From Papilionanthe hookeriana x Papilionanthe teres (lineage: Eukaryota; Streptophyta; Magnoliopsida; Asparagales; Orchidaceae), in the NCBI GenBank assembly GCA_022702705.1, contig CM040425.1:744001-808000 (forward strand): 64,000 bases of DNA, given 5' to 3'. The notes below the pieces were generated by a model. It ran no database searches, was not told the origin of the DNA, and saw nothing but the letters and a program-made list of their open reading frames with translations. How positions within the stretch are numbered: position 1 is the stretch's first letter; each line of letters starts with the position of its first letter. The position numbers were made by a program, and so were the translations under genes. Shown here piece after piece: positions 46,663 to 60,400 of this stretch.

Positions 46663-46891
46663 TTTATATTTCCTGGATTCTTAAAGTTCCCTATAAGGGC
46701 AAGCCCCTATAGTTAGTTACATCTTAAATGACGGGAATCATTTAAGAAAACTCTCAATAATGATCAGTGGTTTTGCTCTCAAGAATTTCAATGTTTAAGG
46801 TTTTCAAAGGATTTGAGTTTTGGAAATTCAATAGGGAATGGATCAAATTTGGAACAATTTATTTTAAGAGTCCAAAGGAACGAAAGGTAGG

Positions 46892-46929
46892 GGATGTCAC
46901 GGATTCGAGACAAGTCTCGGTGACTTCCC
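46892..46929 (-). other. Hairpin 1, copy in LTR copy B
   Basis: GTCAC/GTGAC outer stem and CGAGAC/GTCTCG inner stem with an AA loop. Confidence 0.65.
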
Positions 46930-49900
46930 GACTATCCTATTTTTTTGGCTTCAATTTGGCGGTTTATTTAATGTTGCAATCCCGCTAATTTTAATTAATT
47001 AGGACTTATATTTGTATGACATGATCATACAAATAGCCTCGAAGATGTGAGGGTTTATGTCGTACCAAACAACTACCTCGGAATCCTAAGGCTGGTTAGG
47101 GCTTAATTTGTATAACATGATTATGCAAATGCCTAACAAAAAGGTTGAGGATTTATGTTGCACTAGGCAAACTACCTGGAAGTCCTATGGCTTAGTTATT
47201 TAATTCTAAGAAAGTTTAGCTGATGTAGAGTCAGGTTTTGCTGATGACGATGGCCGAGCTGCCCACCATGCTCCGTGCTCCTTGTTATTGCAAAGGTTTA
47301 GTTTTAGAAGTCATAAATCAGGAGAGAAGAGAAGTGTTTTGGTTTAGAGAAAATCTTAAAATCCAAGTGTTTTTAATATTTTAATTAAAACAAATTTTGA
47401 AGTTATTTAAACAGAACCGATTAAGATCCCACGGTTCCGTCATCCCGACACCGTTATTTTCATCGAATTCACTTAGTCCAGATGAATTTGCTAAACTCAA
47501 CTGAATGAGTTCCACACTTTCATTTAGACCGTGGGAAATCCCGTTAGCAACACGTGGGTTACATCATCCGAGGTATTCCCAATCATTCAATGAGACGTTT
47601 TAATTTAGTTGAGATTGTAGTTTTGTTGTTCTGTTTGTGATTAAAATTTGAGTTGTTTTATATTTTAGAATGTTGTGGCGGTGAATTTTATCTTGCAATG
47701 ACTTTTAATTTAGTTTTGGTTTCAGTTCAGGGATTATCCTAATGGTTTTGGTTTTCATGCAACAGTTTTATTTATCATGCAAGAGAAGTAAAGTACAGTG
47801 CATGTAAGTAAATTGCAATAAAATAAAGGCGTACCTGAAGGGTCTTCCCGTCATCCCAAGCTGCACTTAAAACACATGTTAAGGCATTAAATATTTCAAC
47901 AGATACCTAGGTAAAGCTAAGGGAAGGGTTTGGGTTGTCTACCAAATTCCTAATCCTATAACTAGCCATCTCCTATGACGTCTAGGTTCTTGGTTTAATT
48001 TAAGGATGATTTTCTTCATCAAAGAACAATTAAATTCAGTTGTTCTTCTAAAACATCCCGTCATATTGAGGAAGTGCTTAGGACGAGTCCTAAACATCTT
48101 TTCAATACTTCCGAGATTATTTTAAGTTTAAGTAAATTTAGTTGCAGAGGTGAATTAATCATCCAGGAGTTTAGTTAAACTTTGTCTCTTGCTCAGTGAA
48201 CTTAGGTATTTGATTACCTGATGAATGAAGTGACATCTCACTTAATACTCTATTCAAGAGTTATAATAATTAAAGCCTTTAAGGGCAAGTTAATTTATCG
48301 AGAATTTTTAACTATTCTTAATTAAAAGTTTGAGTTAATGATTCAAAATGTTTTAATTTAATTGTGAGGTTTTAATTAATAATTTTAAGTTTGGAATAGT
48401 GTTCAATTTATTTTAGATTTTATTTAATTTAAATTAAAGAATAAATATCCTCTTAATAATATCCCTATTTTAATAATCCAAATTTAAATATATTCTTTCA
48501 AAAATCTAAATCATTTAATTAATTAAAGTTTCGTTTTGATATTTTCAAAGTGTTTAATGTGTTTCTACCCCTTAATTTCCCTAAGTTTCAATCATCTAAG
48601 AGAAAATTAAAATTAAATATTTTACCCCGCCCCCATTATGATTAAACCTAAAGTTTTAGTTAAGGGTTAAAATTTTTAATTACCTTTATGCCCTTTTAAA
48701 CTTATTTATTTCATAACTCACTAAATTGAGCTCAAATGAATTTCAAATTTTTATGTCACCTCACTCACATGTCAATTAAGACATTAGAGAAAAAAATGTG
48801 ATTTTTCTGAATTTAATTTATTTATATAATTATTTTTAGTATAAAATAAGAGTTTTCAAAGAAAATTCATCAACATAACCAAGTAAAGGTTTCTGTCCTT
48901 AAGAAAATTATGGGATGTTCCCAATGACCAGAGGACCACTTGGACTAATTTTGGTGATTTTTTGAATTATATCATATTTATTATAATTATTTTAAATTTT
49001 AGAGTATTATATAATTATAAAATAAAATTAAAGTTAAAAAATGGATTTTATATTTTATAATTTTTTGATTTTTCTTTGATTTATTAGAATTATTTTAGTG
49101 AAGATGGTTTGAATATTCATTTTTTAATATTAAAAATTACATTAAGCCTTTAAAATTCAATATCTTACCCTAGGGACTTAGGAAAAATATTTGGTTTGTT
49201 CCTAAGTGATTAGGAGTCAAAATGTGACATTTTTATGATTTTTAATATTTTTATGATTTTTATTATTTTTTAATTATTAAAGTATTAAAATGTTGTAAAA
49301 AATCAACTTTTTTAGAAAATTCCAACTTTAATTTTCCTGAACTCCCCTGATATCAGAGAAGCTCCAAAATTATTTTTGTGAATTTTTGGAAACTATTTTT
49401 GGAGTTATGAATTTTTAAAGTTCCATTTTGCTTATGAGGTTTAATCAACCCATTGGTGGGGCTAATCAAGTCCAATAGGTTTCAAAATTTTATGTAAGGT
49501 TCCTCTAACCCTAAATAGTAATGGAGAATTATTTTCAAGTCAATTTGATGTGTGGTTAACCCTAATTAAATCAAATTTAATTTTAGGGGTTTAGGACAAT
49601 TAAGGTTATTATGTATGAATTAACTCAAAATATATTTTTCATAGGGTCGTCTGGTCCTAAGAAATATCACCAAATGTTTCTAGAATTTAATTTACAACAT
49701 GCTAATTATTGGAATTAAAATACCTAAAACAGTGACATGAACTTGAAAATTCAATAACTTTTCACAGAGATGGCCTCTAACCTTGAAAAATTCAGAGAAT
49801 GTTCCCAAGATCAGAGGCTTCAAAAGCCCTATTATCTCATGCCATGGTGAATTGTCTATACAAATGAAGAATCAAAATACTGAAAATAGTGAATAAATTA

Positions 49901-52900
49901 TTAAAAAAAATACTCATCCAATTAACTTGATTTCTTTTCCGCATTACTCTCCTCTGTTCACTGAGCAAGAGGTATTTTTATTTTATTTTTGTGATTTTTC
50001 TATGCAAAGATATGAATTTTTGAAGTTCTGGTATTTAAATAATTCAAAAAAACCCTAATTTCCTACTTATTCACGCGGTGTCGCGTCAACCTACAACAGA
50101 TCAAAAGCCCACGCGTCGCGCTGTGATTCAGTGCCGCCATCTGAATCAGCTCTTCAGGGGCCCGCGGTTCACATACCATTGCGCTGTCTGGCTTGATCTC
50201 GACCGTTCGCTCGATACTCGCGCGATCCAACGGCTCTTGGTCATCGTCTACGACTGGTGTGCACCCGTGATCGTCCACACTAAAACCTAGAGATCTCACT
50301 CGATTCTTAATGGATTTTCATGTTCTTATGCTCTATGGATTCGTCTTGAAGAGACGAACACATCCATATGGTTTATAGGCTATGAAATTAACCTAAACAA
50401 AATGGAGAATCGCTGGAAGCTCGGGAGGAAGTGTGAGTTCATACCTTTGCTCAGAGAAGTGAAGCTTCGATCTGAGAGTTGTGTTACCTTCGATTGAGTC
50501 CAGGCAAGCTCCAGATGAAGTCTTTGGCTCTGGGGAATTGTCTAAGTATAATAGTGACCAAGGCCGATCACAAAGCTTGGAGGCTGGAAGCAATGGCTGG
50601 CCTGGTGAGGGGGCTTTTGCTGTGGAACTTCTCCTCTTGGTCTGGTGAAGGTGTAGTATCAATCAATTTGGAGATTGGCTCACTGTGGTGAAGTGTCCTG
50701 TTTTTTGGGTGGATTTTTAACTCAGAAATTGAGCTCTGTTAATGGGGATTACGGCAAAGGAACACTAGGGCTCAACTGCTCTGGTTTAGGAGAAGGTCCT
50801 GGAGCAATTTTGGCAGAGTTTCCTTAAGGTCTGGTTTTTCTCCTCCTTTGGCCGAGAGGTGAGTGGGTTTAAATAGAGGTGGCTGGAGGGCCTCCCAGGG
50901 GGGTTTAATGGCTTGGATCCACTGCTCAGGGCAAGGGAAGAACAGCTACAATGGCCATTGGGCATGGGACAGCTCAGCTAATTCAAATTGAATTTTTGAT
51001 TCAAATTAAGCCTCTCGGCCTGGTGGTTTCCGGCGGCTGTGGTGGCTGGCCGGCCAGGCATGGGTCACCCTCAGGGTCAGGGAGGTCAGTGCTTGAGTTT
51101 GGTGCCAACAATTGGCTTTGGACATGTGTAAAGGAGTTGGATTGAAATAGCATAGGGGGAAGCTTATTTTGGGCTTATTTTGGTCAACTCATGCAAATGG
51201 GTTTGGTTCACCCTCCCATGACCTGGTTTGGGCTGAGGGAAAGTCATTTGGTTCAACTTGATTGGAGTGGTGAAGTCTCCATCCATGGTGAGGTGGCTAA
51301 GCATGGTTTAGAGTGTGACATGAATATGGTTAAAAGGGCTTAATGAAGGATTAGGAAAGAATCCCCTCTTCTTGCCATTAATGGCTTGGTGAGGTGGAAA
51401 GTGGCCTCCATGGCTTCCATGTGGCTTGTACATGGCTCAATGGCTCACATTTGGCTTGGAAAAAGTTTGGTCAATTTCATAAAAATGGATTTTAAGGATT
51501 TTGGATATTTTGGTGGAAATTTGGATGAAGCTTCATTTAGAATTATTTGATCATTGGTTTAGGACTTAGGGATGATTTTAATTGAATGCATGATGAAGAA
51601 GAGTGTCATATGGACTTTGGATGAATTTTTGGGCTTTTAGATTTGGTGGAAGTGGGCTTTTAAAGTGGTTTAAGGAAGTAGGCTTTTGGATTTAAAATAA
51701 ATTGGTGGATGGAAATTTTGTGAAGGATCATGCCAAATAAATGTTGCAATTGGTTTATGCATGTGTCATGAATGGTTTGGAACAAGTTTAAAGTGATTTT
51801 GATTTGAATTGGATTTAATGTGGGGTCTTTTGGTAAAGGGGCCAAGGTGGGCCAAATTGGACTAACTTGGGTTAAGGTTGGGCTAAAGTTGGATTTGATG
51901 TAAAATTAATTTTAAGAAATGTTCATGGGAGTGTTACAAAGAGTTTCCCACTTTGGTTGGGCTCTAATTTTGGGATTTGGGCCCATTTGGGTTAGGCTTG
52001 GGCTTAGGTCAATTTAAGGGATTTTGGTTTTGGGTTAGGTTTGGGTGGAGTTTAGGTTCAAATTTTGGGCAAATCAAGTTAGTTTTTTTGTTTATGGGGA
52101 TGTTAGGAAGGCTTTAGAAAAGATTTGGGGCCAATTGGAGTTGAATTGGATGGGTTTGAGCTAGGTTTAGGTCATGGGCCAAAATTGGGCCTTAGGCTTC
52201 AAATTGAAATTGGGCTCAAATTTCAATCAAATTGGACTTGGATTTGGTCTAAATTGATATTGAGGATGTTTATTTGAAGTTTAGAATTGAATTGGATCAA
52301 AAATGAGGTCAATTGGGGTGGTTTGGTTTGACATTGAGTTCACTTGGGTTTAAAATGGGTCAAATTGGGGGTTTTGGTAAAAGTGGAGTACATAGGTAAA
52401 ATTGGCCCATGGTGTAGTTGAACAAAATGAAATTGGGAATATTTGAGATTTTATGAAACTTTTTTGGAATTTTCTGAATTTTTTGGATCTTTGGGCTAAG
52501 AATGGCATTTTGGGTATTTGGAGGGTATTGGGGGGTACTTTTGGAATTTTTGGTATTTTTGGCTATGGATGATAAATTTGAGTGGGTGAAATGTTTAGGA
52601 TTGATTTTGAGGAATTTTGGGTAATTTAGGTGATTTGTAAATTTTGGGTAGTTTCAAGGGCTTTTGGTAGGTTTAGTAAGTGTAGGGGCCCGGGGGTCAA
52701 AAATTGAAATTTTGGAAAAATGAAGATTGATCAAATTTGAGTAAAATGGAATCACTTTGGTGGAGCCATGAAGCCATATTAAGCCCTTATGAGCCATGAG
52801 AGGACTCATTTGAGGCATTCAATATGTTGTTCCTAACCCTCTTAGCTAGGGGCTTAGGGGTTAAGGACCATCCATATGAATTACCTACATGAGCCAGGAA

Positions 52901-53624
52901 GTCAAGTTGGGTGAGAGTGTGGTATTAGGACTTGGAATGTGTGTGAGACTGTAGTGTATGTGCAAGTCAACCATCACTGCACCGAGCCACTGCAGGGTAT
53001 TCCTAAGGCCAAAAAGTCCTATAGGGAACTCATCCTTTAAACCTCCACATTTCATTTCAACCCTCTAGGTGATTAGGGGTCTACCATCAAGCTTGTGGGG
53101 TTTGCAGGGAGTTAAGAGGTGTTTGAACTTCTAAAGGGTAGGTTCCATTTCTAGTCCTCTAAGATTAGTCAAAGGAAAAGCCGAAGGTTAGATCCTAAGT
53201 ACTAATGAGAGAAGCAAAAGACCTCATTAAAAATGAGGTCAACAAATGGACCCCCAATTGGTGTGGTGTGCTAACCAAGCACACCGCGTGTATTGGCGTT
53301 GACGGAAGAGATCAACAAAACCAACACAGATGTCCAAGTGACAAACTTAGGATGAAGTAGAGGAATTTCCGCTGGGAGTATCAGGTATATTTCCAAGACA
53401 GGAGATTCCTGAACTCTCGCTAGGGAAAAGAAAAGGAGGTGAACTCTAAATCACAAGATCTTGGGAATTCGATTTAGACTTAATTTTACTTTTAAATTTC
53501 AAGTTCTAATGTGTGAGTTGAATTTTGATTTAAGTTTAATTTGAAATCGATTTAAGGAAATTTTGAATTTGAAATTTGGATTTGAAATAAGGATTGAAAC
53601 CTAGGTTTCAACCTTGGGATTACG

Positions 53625-54967
53625 AAGAGAACTGGAATTTAGGTACCAGCCTCGGAGTGAGAATCAGAGTTTAAGTATCGACAGAGAAAGGATGAGAATC
53701 AGGATTTAGGTACTGATCTCGAGAGAGTGAGATTTGAAATTTAAGTATCAAACCTGAAAGAGAATTGAAATTTAGGTATCGATCTCGGATGAGAGTCGGA
53801 ATTTAGGTACCGACCTCGAAGGAAGAGAACTGGAATTTAGGTACCAGTCTTGGAATTTAGAATTGAAATTTAGGTATCAATTCGAAAGAGAATCGAAATT
53901 TAGGTATCGATCTCGAATGAGAGTCGAAATTTAGGTACCGACCTCGAAGGAAGAGAACTGGAATTTAGGTTCCAGTCTCGGAATTTAGAATTGAAATTTA
54001 GGTATCAATTCGAAAGAGAATCGAAATTTAGGTATCGATCTCGAATGACAGTCGGAATTTAGGTACCGACCTTGAAGGAAGAGATCTGGAATTTAGGTAC
54101 CAGTCTCGGAATTTAGAAATGAAATTTAGGTATCAATTTGAAAGAGAATCAAAATTTAGGTATCGATCTCGAATGAGAGTCGGAATTTAGGTACCGACCT
54201 CGAAGGAAGAGAACTGGAATTTAGGTACCAGTCTCGGAATTTAGAATTGAAATTTTGGTATCAATTCGAATGAGAATCGTAATTTAGGTATCGATCTAGG
54301 ATGAGAGTCGGAATTTAGGTACTGACCTCGAAGGAAGAGAACTGGAATTTAGGTACCAGTCTCGGAATTTAGAATTGAAATTTAGGAATCAATTCGAAAG
54401 ATAATCGAAATTTAGGTATCGATCTCGAATGAGAGTCGGAATTTAGGTACCGACCTCGAAATAAGAACTGGAATTTAGGTACCAGTCTAAGAAATTTAGA
54501 ATTGAAATTTAGGTATCAATTCAAAAGAGAATCGAAATTTAGGTATCGATCTCGAATGAGAGTCGGAATTTTGGTACCTATCTCGAAGGAAAAGAACTGG
54601 AATTTAGGTACCAGTCTCGGAAATTTAGAATTGAAATTTAGGTATCAATTCGAAAGAGAATCAAAATTTAGGTATCGATCTCGAATGAGAGTCGGAATTT
54701 AGGTACCAACCTCGAAGGAAGAGAACTGGAATTTAGGTACCAGTCTCGAAATTTAGAATTGAAATTTAGGTATCAATTCCAAAGAGAATCGAAATTTAGG
54801 TATCGATCTCGAATGAGAGTCGGAATTTAGATACCGACCTCGAAATGAGAACTGAAATTTAGGTACCAGTCTCGGAAATTTAGAATTGAAATTTAGGTAT
54901 CAATTCGAAAGAGAATCAAAATTTAGGTATCGATCTCGAATGAGAGTCGAAATTTAGGTACCGACCT
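53625..54967 (-). repeat. 128-bp minisatellite in LTR copy B, truncated
   Basis: About ten units of the same array in reverse orientation. The last unit is cut at GTACCGACCT and joined to the next LTR end. Confidence 0.92.
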
Positions 54968-55551
54968 TGTCGGCATATTTTTAGGTTGAGTGTTGTATTT
55001 TTGAAAAGTGGTCGCCTACAGAAATTGTCAGTGAATTTTTAATTTAATTTAAATAAATAATTTAAAAAGTAGTATTTGATTTTGAAAATAATTTTAAATT
55101 TGAAAATTTCAAGATATGAAATCAAACCGATCTCACATCTCGAATAGTTTATATAAACGAGCACCGCACCACAAACCGTATATCTATCCCGGGAGTAGAC
55201 ACACTCGCTTGATGATGGGGCTCGGTTAAATAAACTAGAAGATTTGTGACATCCGTTTGGTTTGCGAACCAATTTTATAAGCCGACGAAATTCCCCTGCT
55301 TAATATAAAGGAATTAAGCGGGGTTTATATTACTCAGGTTCTTAAAGTTCCCTATAAGGGCAAGCCACTATAGTTAATTACATCTCAAATGAAGTGAATC
55401 ATTTAAGAAAACTCTCGATAATGATCAGTGGTTTTGCTCTCAAGAATTTCAAAGTTTAAGGTTTTCAAACGATTGGATTTTGGAAATTTCAATAGGGAAT
55501 AGCTCAAATTTGGAACAGTTTTATTTTAGGAGTCCAAAGGAAGAGGAGTAG

Positions 55552-55590
55552 GGGAAGTTGAGGATCCAAGAGGAATCTTGGCAACTTCCC
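55552..55590 (-). other. Hairpin 1, copy in LTR copy C
   Basis: GGGAAGTTG/CAACTTCCC, nine perfect pairs, plus inner CCAAGA/TCTTGG. Confidence 0.7.
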
Positions 55591-57118
55591 GACTATCCTA
55601 TTGTTTGGCTCGAATTTAAGAAAATCCTAATATTATCTGATATTTCAATCTTGCCAATTTTAATTAATTAGGACTTATATTTGCATGACGCAGTTATGCG
55701 AATAGCCTCGAAGATGTGAGGGTTTATGTCGTATCGGACGGCGACCTTGGAATCCTAAAGTGTTAGGGCTTATATTGCACAACAGGGCTGTGCAAAAGCC
55801 TAAAGACAAAGTTAGAATTTACGTCACGCTAGGCAAACTACCTCGAAATCCTATGGGTTTGTTTGTTAATTCTAGGAATGTTTAGCTGATGTAGAGTTGT
55901 TTTGCTGACGAAGATGGTCGTGCTGCCCACCGTGCTCCAAGCTCCTTATTGTTGCAGAGGTTTAGTTTTAGAAGTCATAAATCAGGAGATGAGAGAAGTG
56001 TTTTGGTTTAGATAAAATCTTAAAATCCAAGTGTTTTTAATGTTTTAATTAAAACAAATCTTAAAGTTGTTTAAACAGAACCGATTAAGATCCCACGGTT
56101 CCGTCATCCCGGCACCGTTATTTTCATTGAATTCACTTAGTCCAGATGAATTTACTAAACTCAACTGAATGAGTTCTACACTTTCATTTAGACCGTGGGA
56201 ATTCCAGTTAGCAACACGTGGGTTACATCATCCGAGGTATTCCAGATCATTCAACGGGACGTTTTAATTTAGTTGCAATTGTAGTTTTGTTGTTCTGTTT
56301 GTGATTAAATTTTGAGTTGTTTCATATTTTGAAATGCTGTGGCGGTGAATTTTATCTTGCAATGAATTTTAATTTAGTTTTGGTTTCAGTTCAGGGACTA
56401 CCCTAAAGGTTTTGGTTTTCATGCAACAGTTGTTTATCACGCAAGTAAAGTACAGTGCATGTAAGTAATATTGCAATAAAGTAAATTGCAACAAAGTAAA
56501 AGCGTACCTGGAGGGTCTTCCCATCATCCCAAGCTACACTTAAAACATATGTTAAGGCATTTAAATATTTCAACAAGTATCTAGGTAAAGCTAAGGGAGA
56601 GGTTTTGGTTGTCTACCAAAGTCCTAATCCTATAGCTAGTCATCTCCTATGACGTCTAGGTAATTGTGTTTTGGTTTAAGGATGATTTTCTTCATCAAAG
56701 AAACATTAAATTCAATTGTTCTTATAAACATCCCATCATATTGAGGAAGTGCTTAACACGAGTCTTAAACATCTTTTCCATACCTCTAGGATTGTTTTAA
56801 GTCCAAAAGAATTTAATTATACAAGTGAATTAATCATCCAGGGGTTTAAGTTTTGTTCTCTTGCACAGTGAACTAGGACATTTGAATATCCTATAAGTAA
56901 AGTAACACTTCACTTGATACCTCATTTAAGAGTTATTATAATAAGAGCTTTAAAAGGGTAAATCAACTTATTAAATATTTTAATGATTTAAACTTAATGA
57001 TTTAATTTTAATTTTGATTTAATTATAAAAAAAATAGTTTAAGTTTGGAATAGTGTTCAAATTATTTTAGATTTAATTCTTAATGATTTAATTTAGGTTT
57101 GTTGATAAATGATTTTGA

Positions 57119-57417
57119 TTTAATTTAATTCAATTTAATTTAATTTTAATTTAATTTAATTTAATTTAATTTAATTTAATTTAATTTAATTTAATTTAAT
57201 TTTAATTTAATTTAATTTAATTTTAATTTAATTTAGTTTTAATTTAATTTAATTTTTAATTTAGTCTAATTTAATTTAATTTAACTTGATTTAATTTTAT
57301 TTTAATTTAATTTAATTTAATTTTAATTTAATTTAATTTTAATTTATTTTAATATTAATTTAATTTAATTTAATTTTTAATTTAATTTAATTTAATTTTA
57401 ATTTTAATTTAATTGAG
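57119..57417. repeat. (TTTAA/TTTTAA)n microsatellite, about 300 bp
   Basis: Nearly pure TTTAA and TTTTAA words at the same LTR place as 35391-35557, much expanded here. Confidence 0.93.
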
Positions 57418-60400
57418 ATTATTCTTTTAATTTTTTAATTAAGACTTAAGTATTATTGAAGTGATTTATTTAGGGATTTTTAAATTAAAGAATAAATATC
57501 CTCTTAATAATATCCTTACTTTAATAGTTCCAATTTCTATTATTCTTCCCAAATTTCAATTAATTAGTTAATTAAAGTTTTACTTTAATTATATTTGAAA
57601 TGATTATTAGATTTCTACCCTTAATCATTTAAGTTTCAATCATCCAAAAATTAGTTTAAAATCAAATATTTTACCCTCCCCTTTTGATTAATCCTAAAAT
57701 TTTAATTAAGGGTTGAAATTTTTAATTACCCTTTTGCCCTTCAAGCTTAATAATTCTATAACTCACTAAATTAAGCTCCAATGAACTTGAAATTTTTATG
57801 TAACCTTACTCACATGTCAATTAAGACATTAGAGGAGAAAATGTGTTTTTTCTGTATTTAATTTATTTATGTAATTATTTTTGATGGAAAATAGGGGTTT
57901 TCAAGGAAAATTCAGTAACATGACCAAGGAAATGCTTCTGTCCTTGAGAAAATTATGGGATGTTCCTAATGACCAGAGCACCATTTGGACTAATTTTTGG
58001 TGATTTTTTGAATTATATTTTATTTATTAGAATTATTTTTGAGTTTTGGAGTATTAATTAATTTTAAAATAAAATTAAAGTTGAAAAAAAGGATTTTATA
58101 CTTTTCTTAAATCTCTCTGACCTCAAGGAGTCTAGAGAAAAAAATCTTATATTTAGCTAATTTTTTTTTATTTATTGGAATTATTTTAGTTAAAAAAGGT
58201 TGAAAATTCATTTTTTAATATTAAAAATTAGATTAAGCCTTTAAAATTCAATATCTCACCCTAGGGACTTAGGAAAAATATTTGGCTTGTTCCTAAATGA
58301 TTAGGAGTTAAAATGTGACATTTTGGTGATCTTTAAAATTTTTATGATTTTATTATTTTTTAATTATTAAAAATATTAAAATAATGATAAAAATCAATTT
58401 TTTTAGAAATTTACAATTTTAATTTTCCTAAGTTCCTCTGATATCAGAGCTCCAAAACCATTTTTGTTAATTTTTGAAAAGTATTTTGTGAGTTATGAAT
58501 TTTTAAAGTTTAATTTTACTTATGGGGCTTAATCAACCCATTTGGTGGATCAAATCAAGTCCAATTAGTTTCAAATTTTTATGTGAGACTCTCCTGACCC
58601 TAAAGGACAGTGTATAATTATTTTCAAGTCAATTTGATGTATAGTTAACCCTAATTAATTAAAGTTCAATTTTGGGTGTTTAGGCCAATTAGGGTTGCTC
58701 CATGTGAATTAACTTAAAACCTATTTTTCTTGGGTTCCTCTGGTCATTAGAAACATCACCAAATTTTCCTAGAATTTATTTCTCAACATGCTAATTATTG
58801 GAATTAAAATACTCAAAATAGTAACATAAACTTGGAAAATCAATAACTTCTCATGGGGATGGCCTCTGACCTTGGAAAATTCAGGGAATGTTCCCAAGTT
58901 CAGAGGCATCAAAAGCTTTATGGTCTCATGCCATGGTGAATTTCCTATGTGCTTGGAGAATTGAAATAGTGCAGTGAGTAAATAAATTATTAAAAATAAA
59001 ATACTTGATGAAATGACCTGATTTCTTTTCCACATTATTCTCCTCTATTCACTGAGCAAGTGGGTATTTTTATTTTATTTTTAGGATTTTTCTACATAAA
59101 GTTATAAATTTTTGAAGTCCTGGATATTTAATAAATAAGAAAATACCCTAATTCCCTACTTAACCATGCGGCGCCGCGTCAACCTTAGCGGATCCGAAAG
59201 GCCACGCGGCGTCTCCTGGTTCGGCGCCGCCATCTGAGTCAGCTGCCACGGGGCCCGCGGTTCACGTACCGTCTCCTGGTCCGACACCATCTGAGCCGTC
59301 CGCTCGATACACGCGCGATCCAACGGCTCCCAGTCATCGTCTACGACTGGTGTGAACCCGTGACCATCCACACTAAAACCCTAAGATCTCACTCAATTCT
59401 CAATGGATTTTCATGTTCTTATGCTCTATGGATTCGTCTTGAAGAGACGAACACATCCATACGGTAAAAATACATTGAAATTAAGGCATTTGAAATGGAG
59501 AATCTCCAGAAGCTCGTGATAAAGAATTAGCTCATACCTTAGCTCAGAGAAGTGTGGCTTCAATCTGAGAGTTATGTCACATTCGATTGGGTCCAAGCAA
59601 GCTCCAGATGAAGTCTCTTGGCCTGGTGAATTGCCTAGGTACAAAAGTGACCACAAGCGATCACAAAGCTTGGAGGCTGGAGCAACTGGGTGGCCTGGAG
59701 AGGGGGCTTTCACTGGGGAACTTCTCCTCTTGGTCTGGTGAAGGTGTAGGGCCAATCAATTTGGAGATTGGCTCACTATAGTGAAGTGTCCTGTTTTTGG
59801 GTGGAATTTAGACTCTGAAATAGAGCTCTGTTAATGGGGATTAGGGCAAATGGACACTGGAGATCAATTGCTCTAAGTGTGGAGAGTGGTCTGGGACAAT
59901 TTTGGCAGAGTTTCAGTAGGTTTGTTTCAGCCCCTCTTCCATGGCCGAGAGAGGTGGGGTTTAAATAGGAATGGCTGGAGGGCCTCCCAGGGGAGTTAGG
60001 GGTTGGGATCAGCTGCTCTGGTGAGGAGGAGAACAGCCATGGTGGCCATTGGGCATGGGGCAAATCAGCAAGGGAGAGTTTCAATGTTGGCTCACTTGGG
60101 AGCTCTCGGGTGTGGTGTTTTCCAGCGATCCAGACGGCTGGCCGGCAGGCATGGGACACCCTCAGGGTCAGGAGGCTCAGGGCTTGATGTTTGTGAAGTC
60201 AATTGGTTACTGCTATGTGTAAAGGGTTTGAATCAAAGTGGAATGGGAAAGGGCTAGTTTTGGGTCTAAATGGGTCAACCCATGGTTTTGGGTTAGGTCC
60301 ACCATCCAAGGACAATTTGGGCTGAAGAGAAAGTCATTTGGATCAGCTTGATTAGTGGGGTCAAGTCACAATCCAAGTACAATTAGGCTTAAGCATGAGT

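Larger units (their letters stand above)
46305..54967 (-). repeat. Reverse LTR copy B, 5'-truncated inside the minisatellite
   Basis: It starts TGTCGGCATATTTTTAGG (the U5 end in reverse) and runs through all LTR segments to the minisatellite, which breaks off at 54967 in mid-unit. It is the closest relative of the 5' LTR over its first 2.1 kb (for example 48130-48420 against bases 1-440). The TATA-like site is at 50868-50876, the GC block at 50063-50300, hairpin 1 at 46892-46929 and hairpin 2 at 46633-46662. No gene. Confidence 0.87.
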
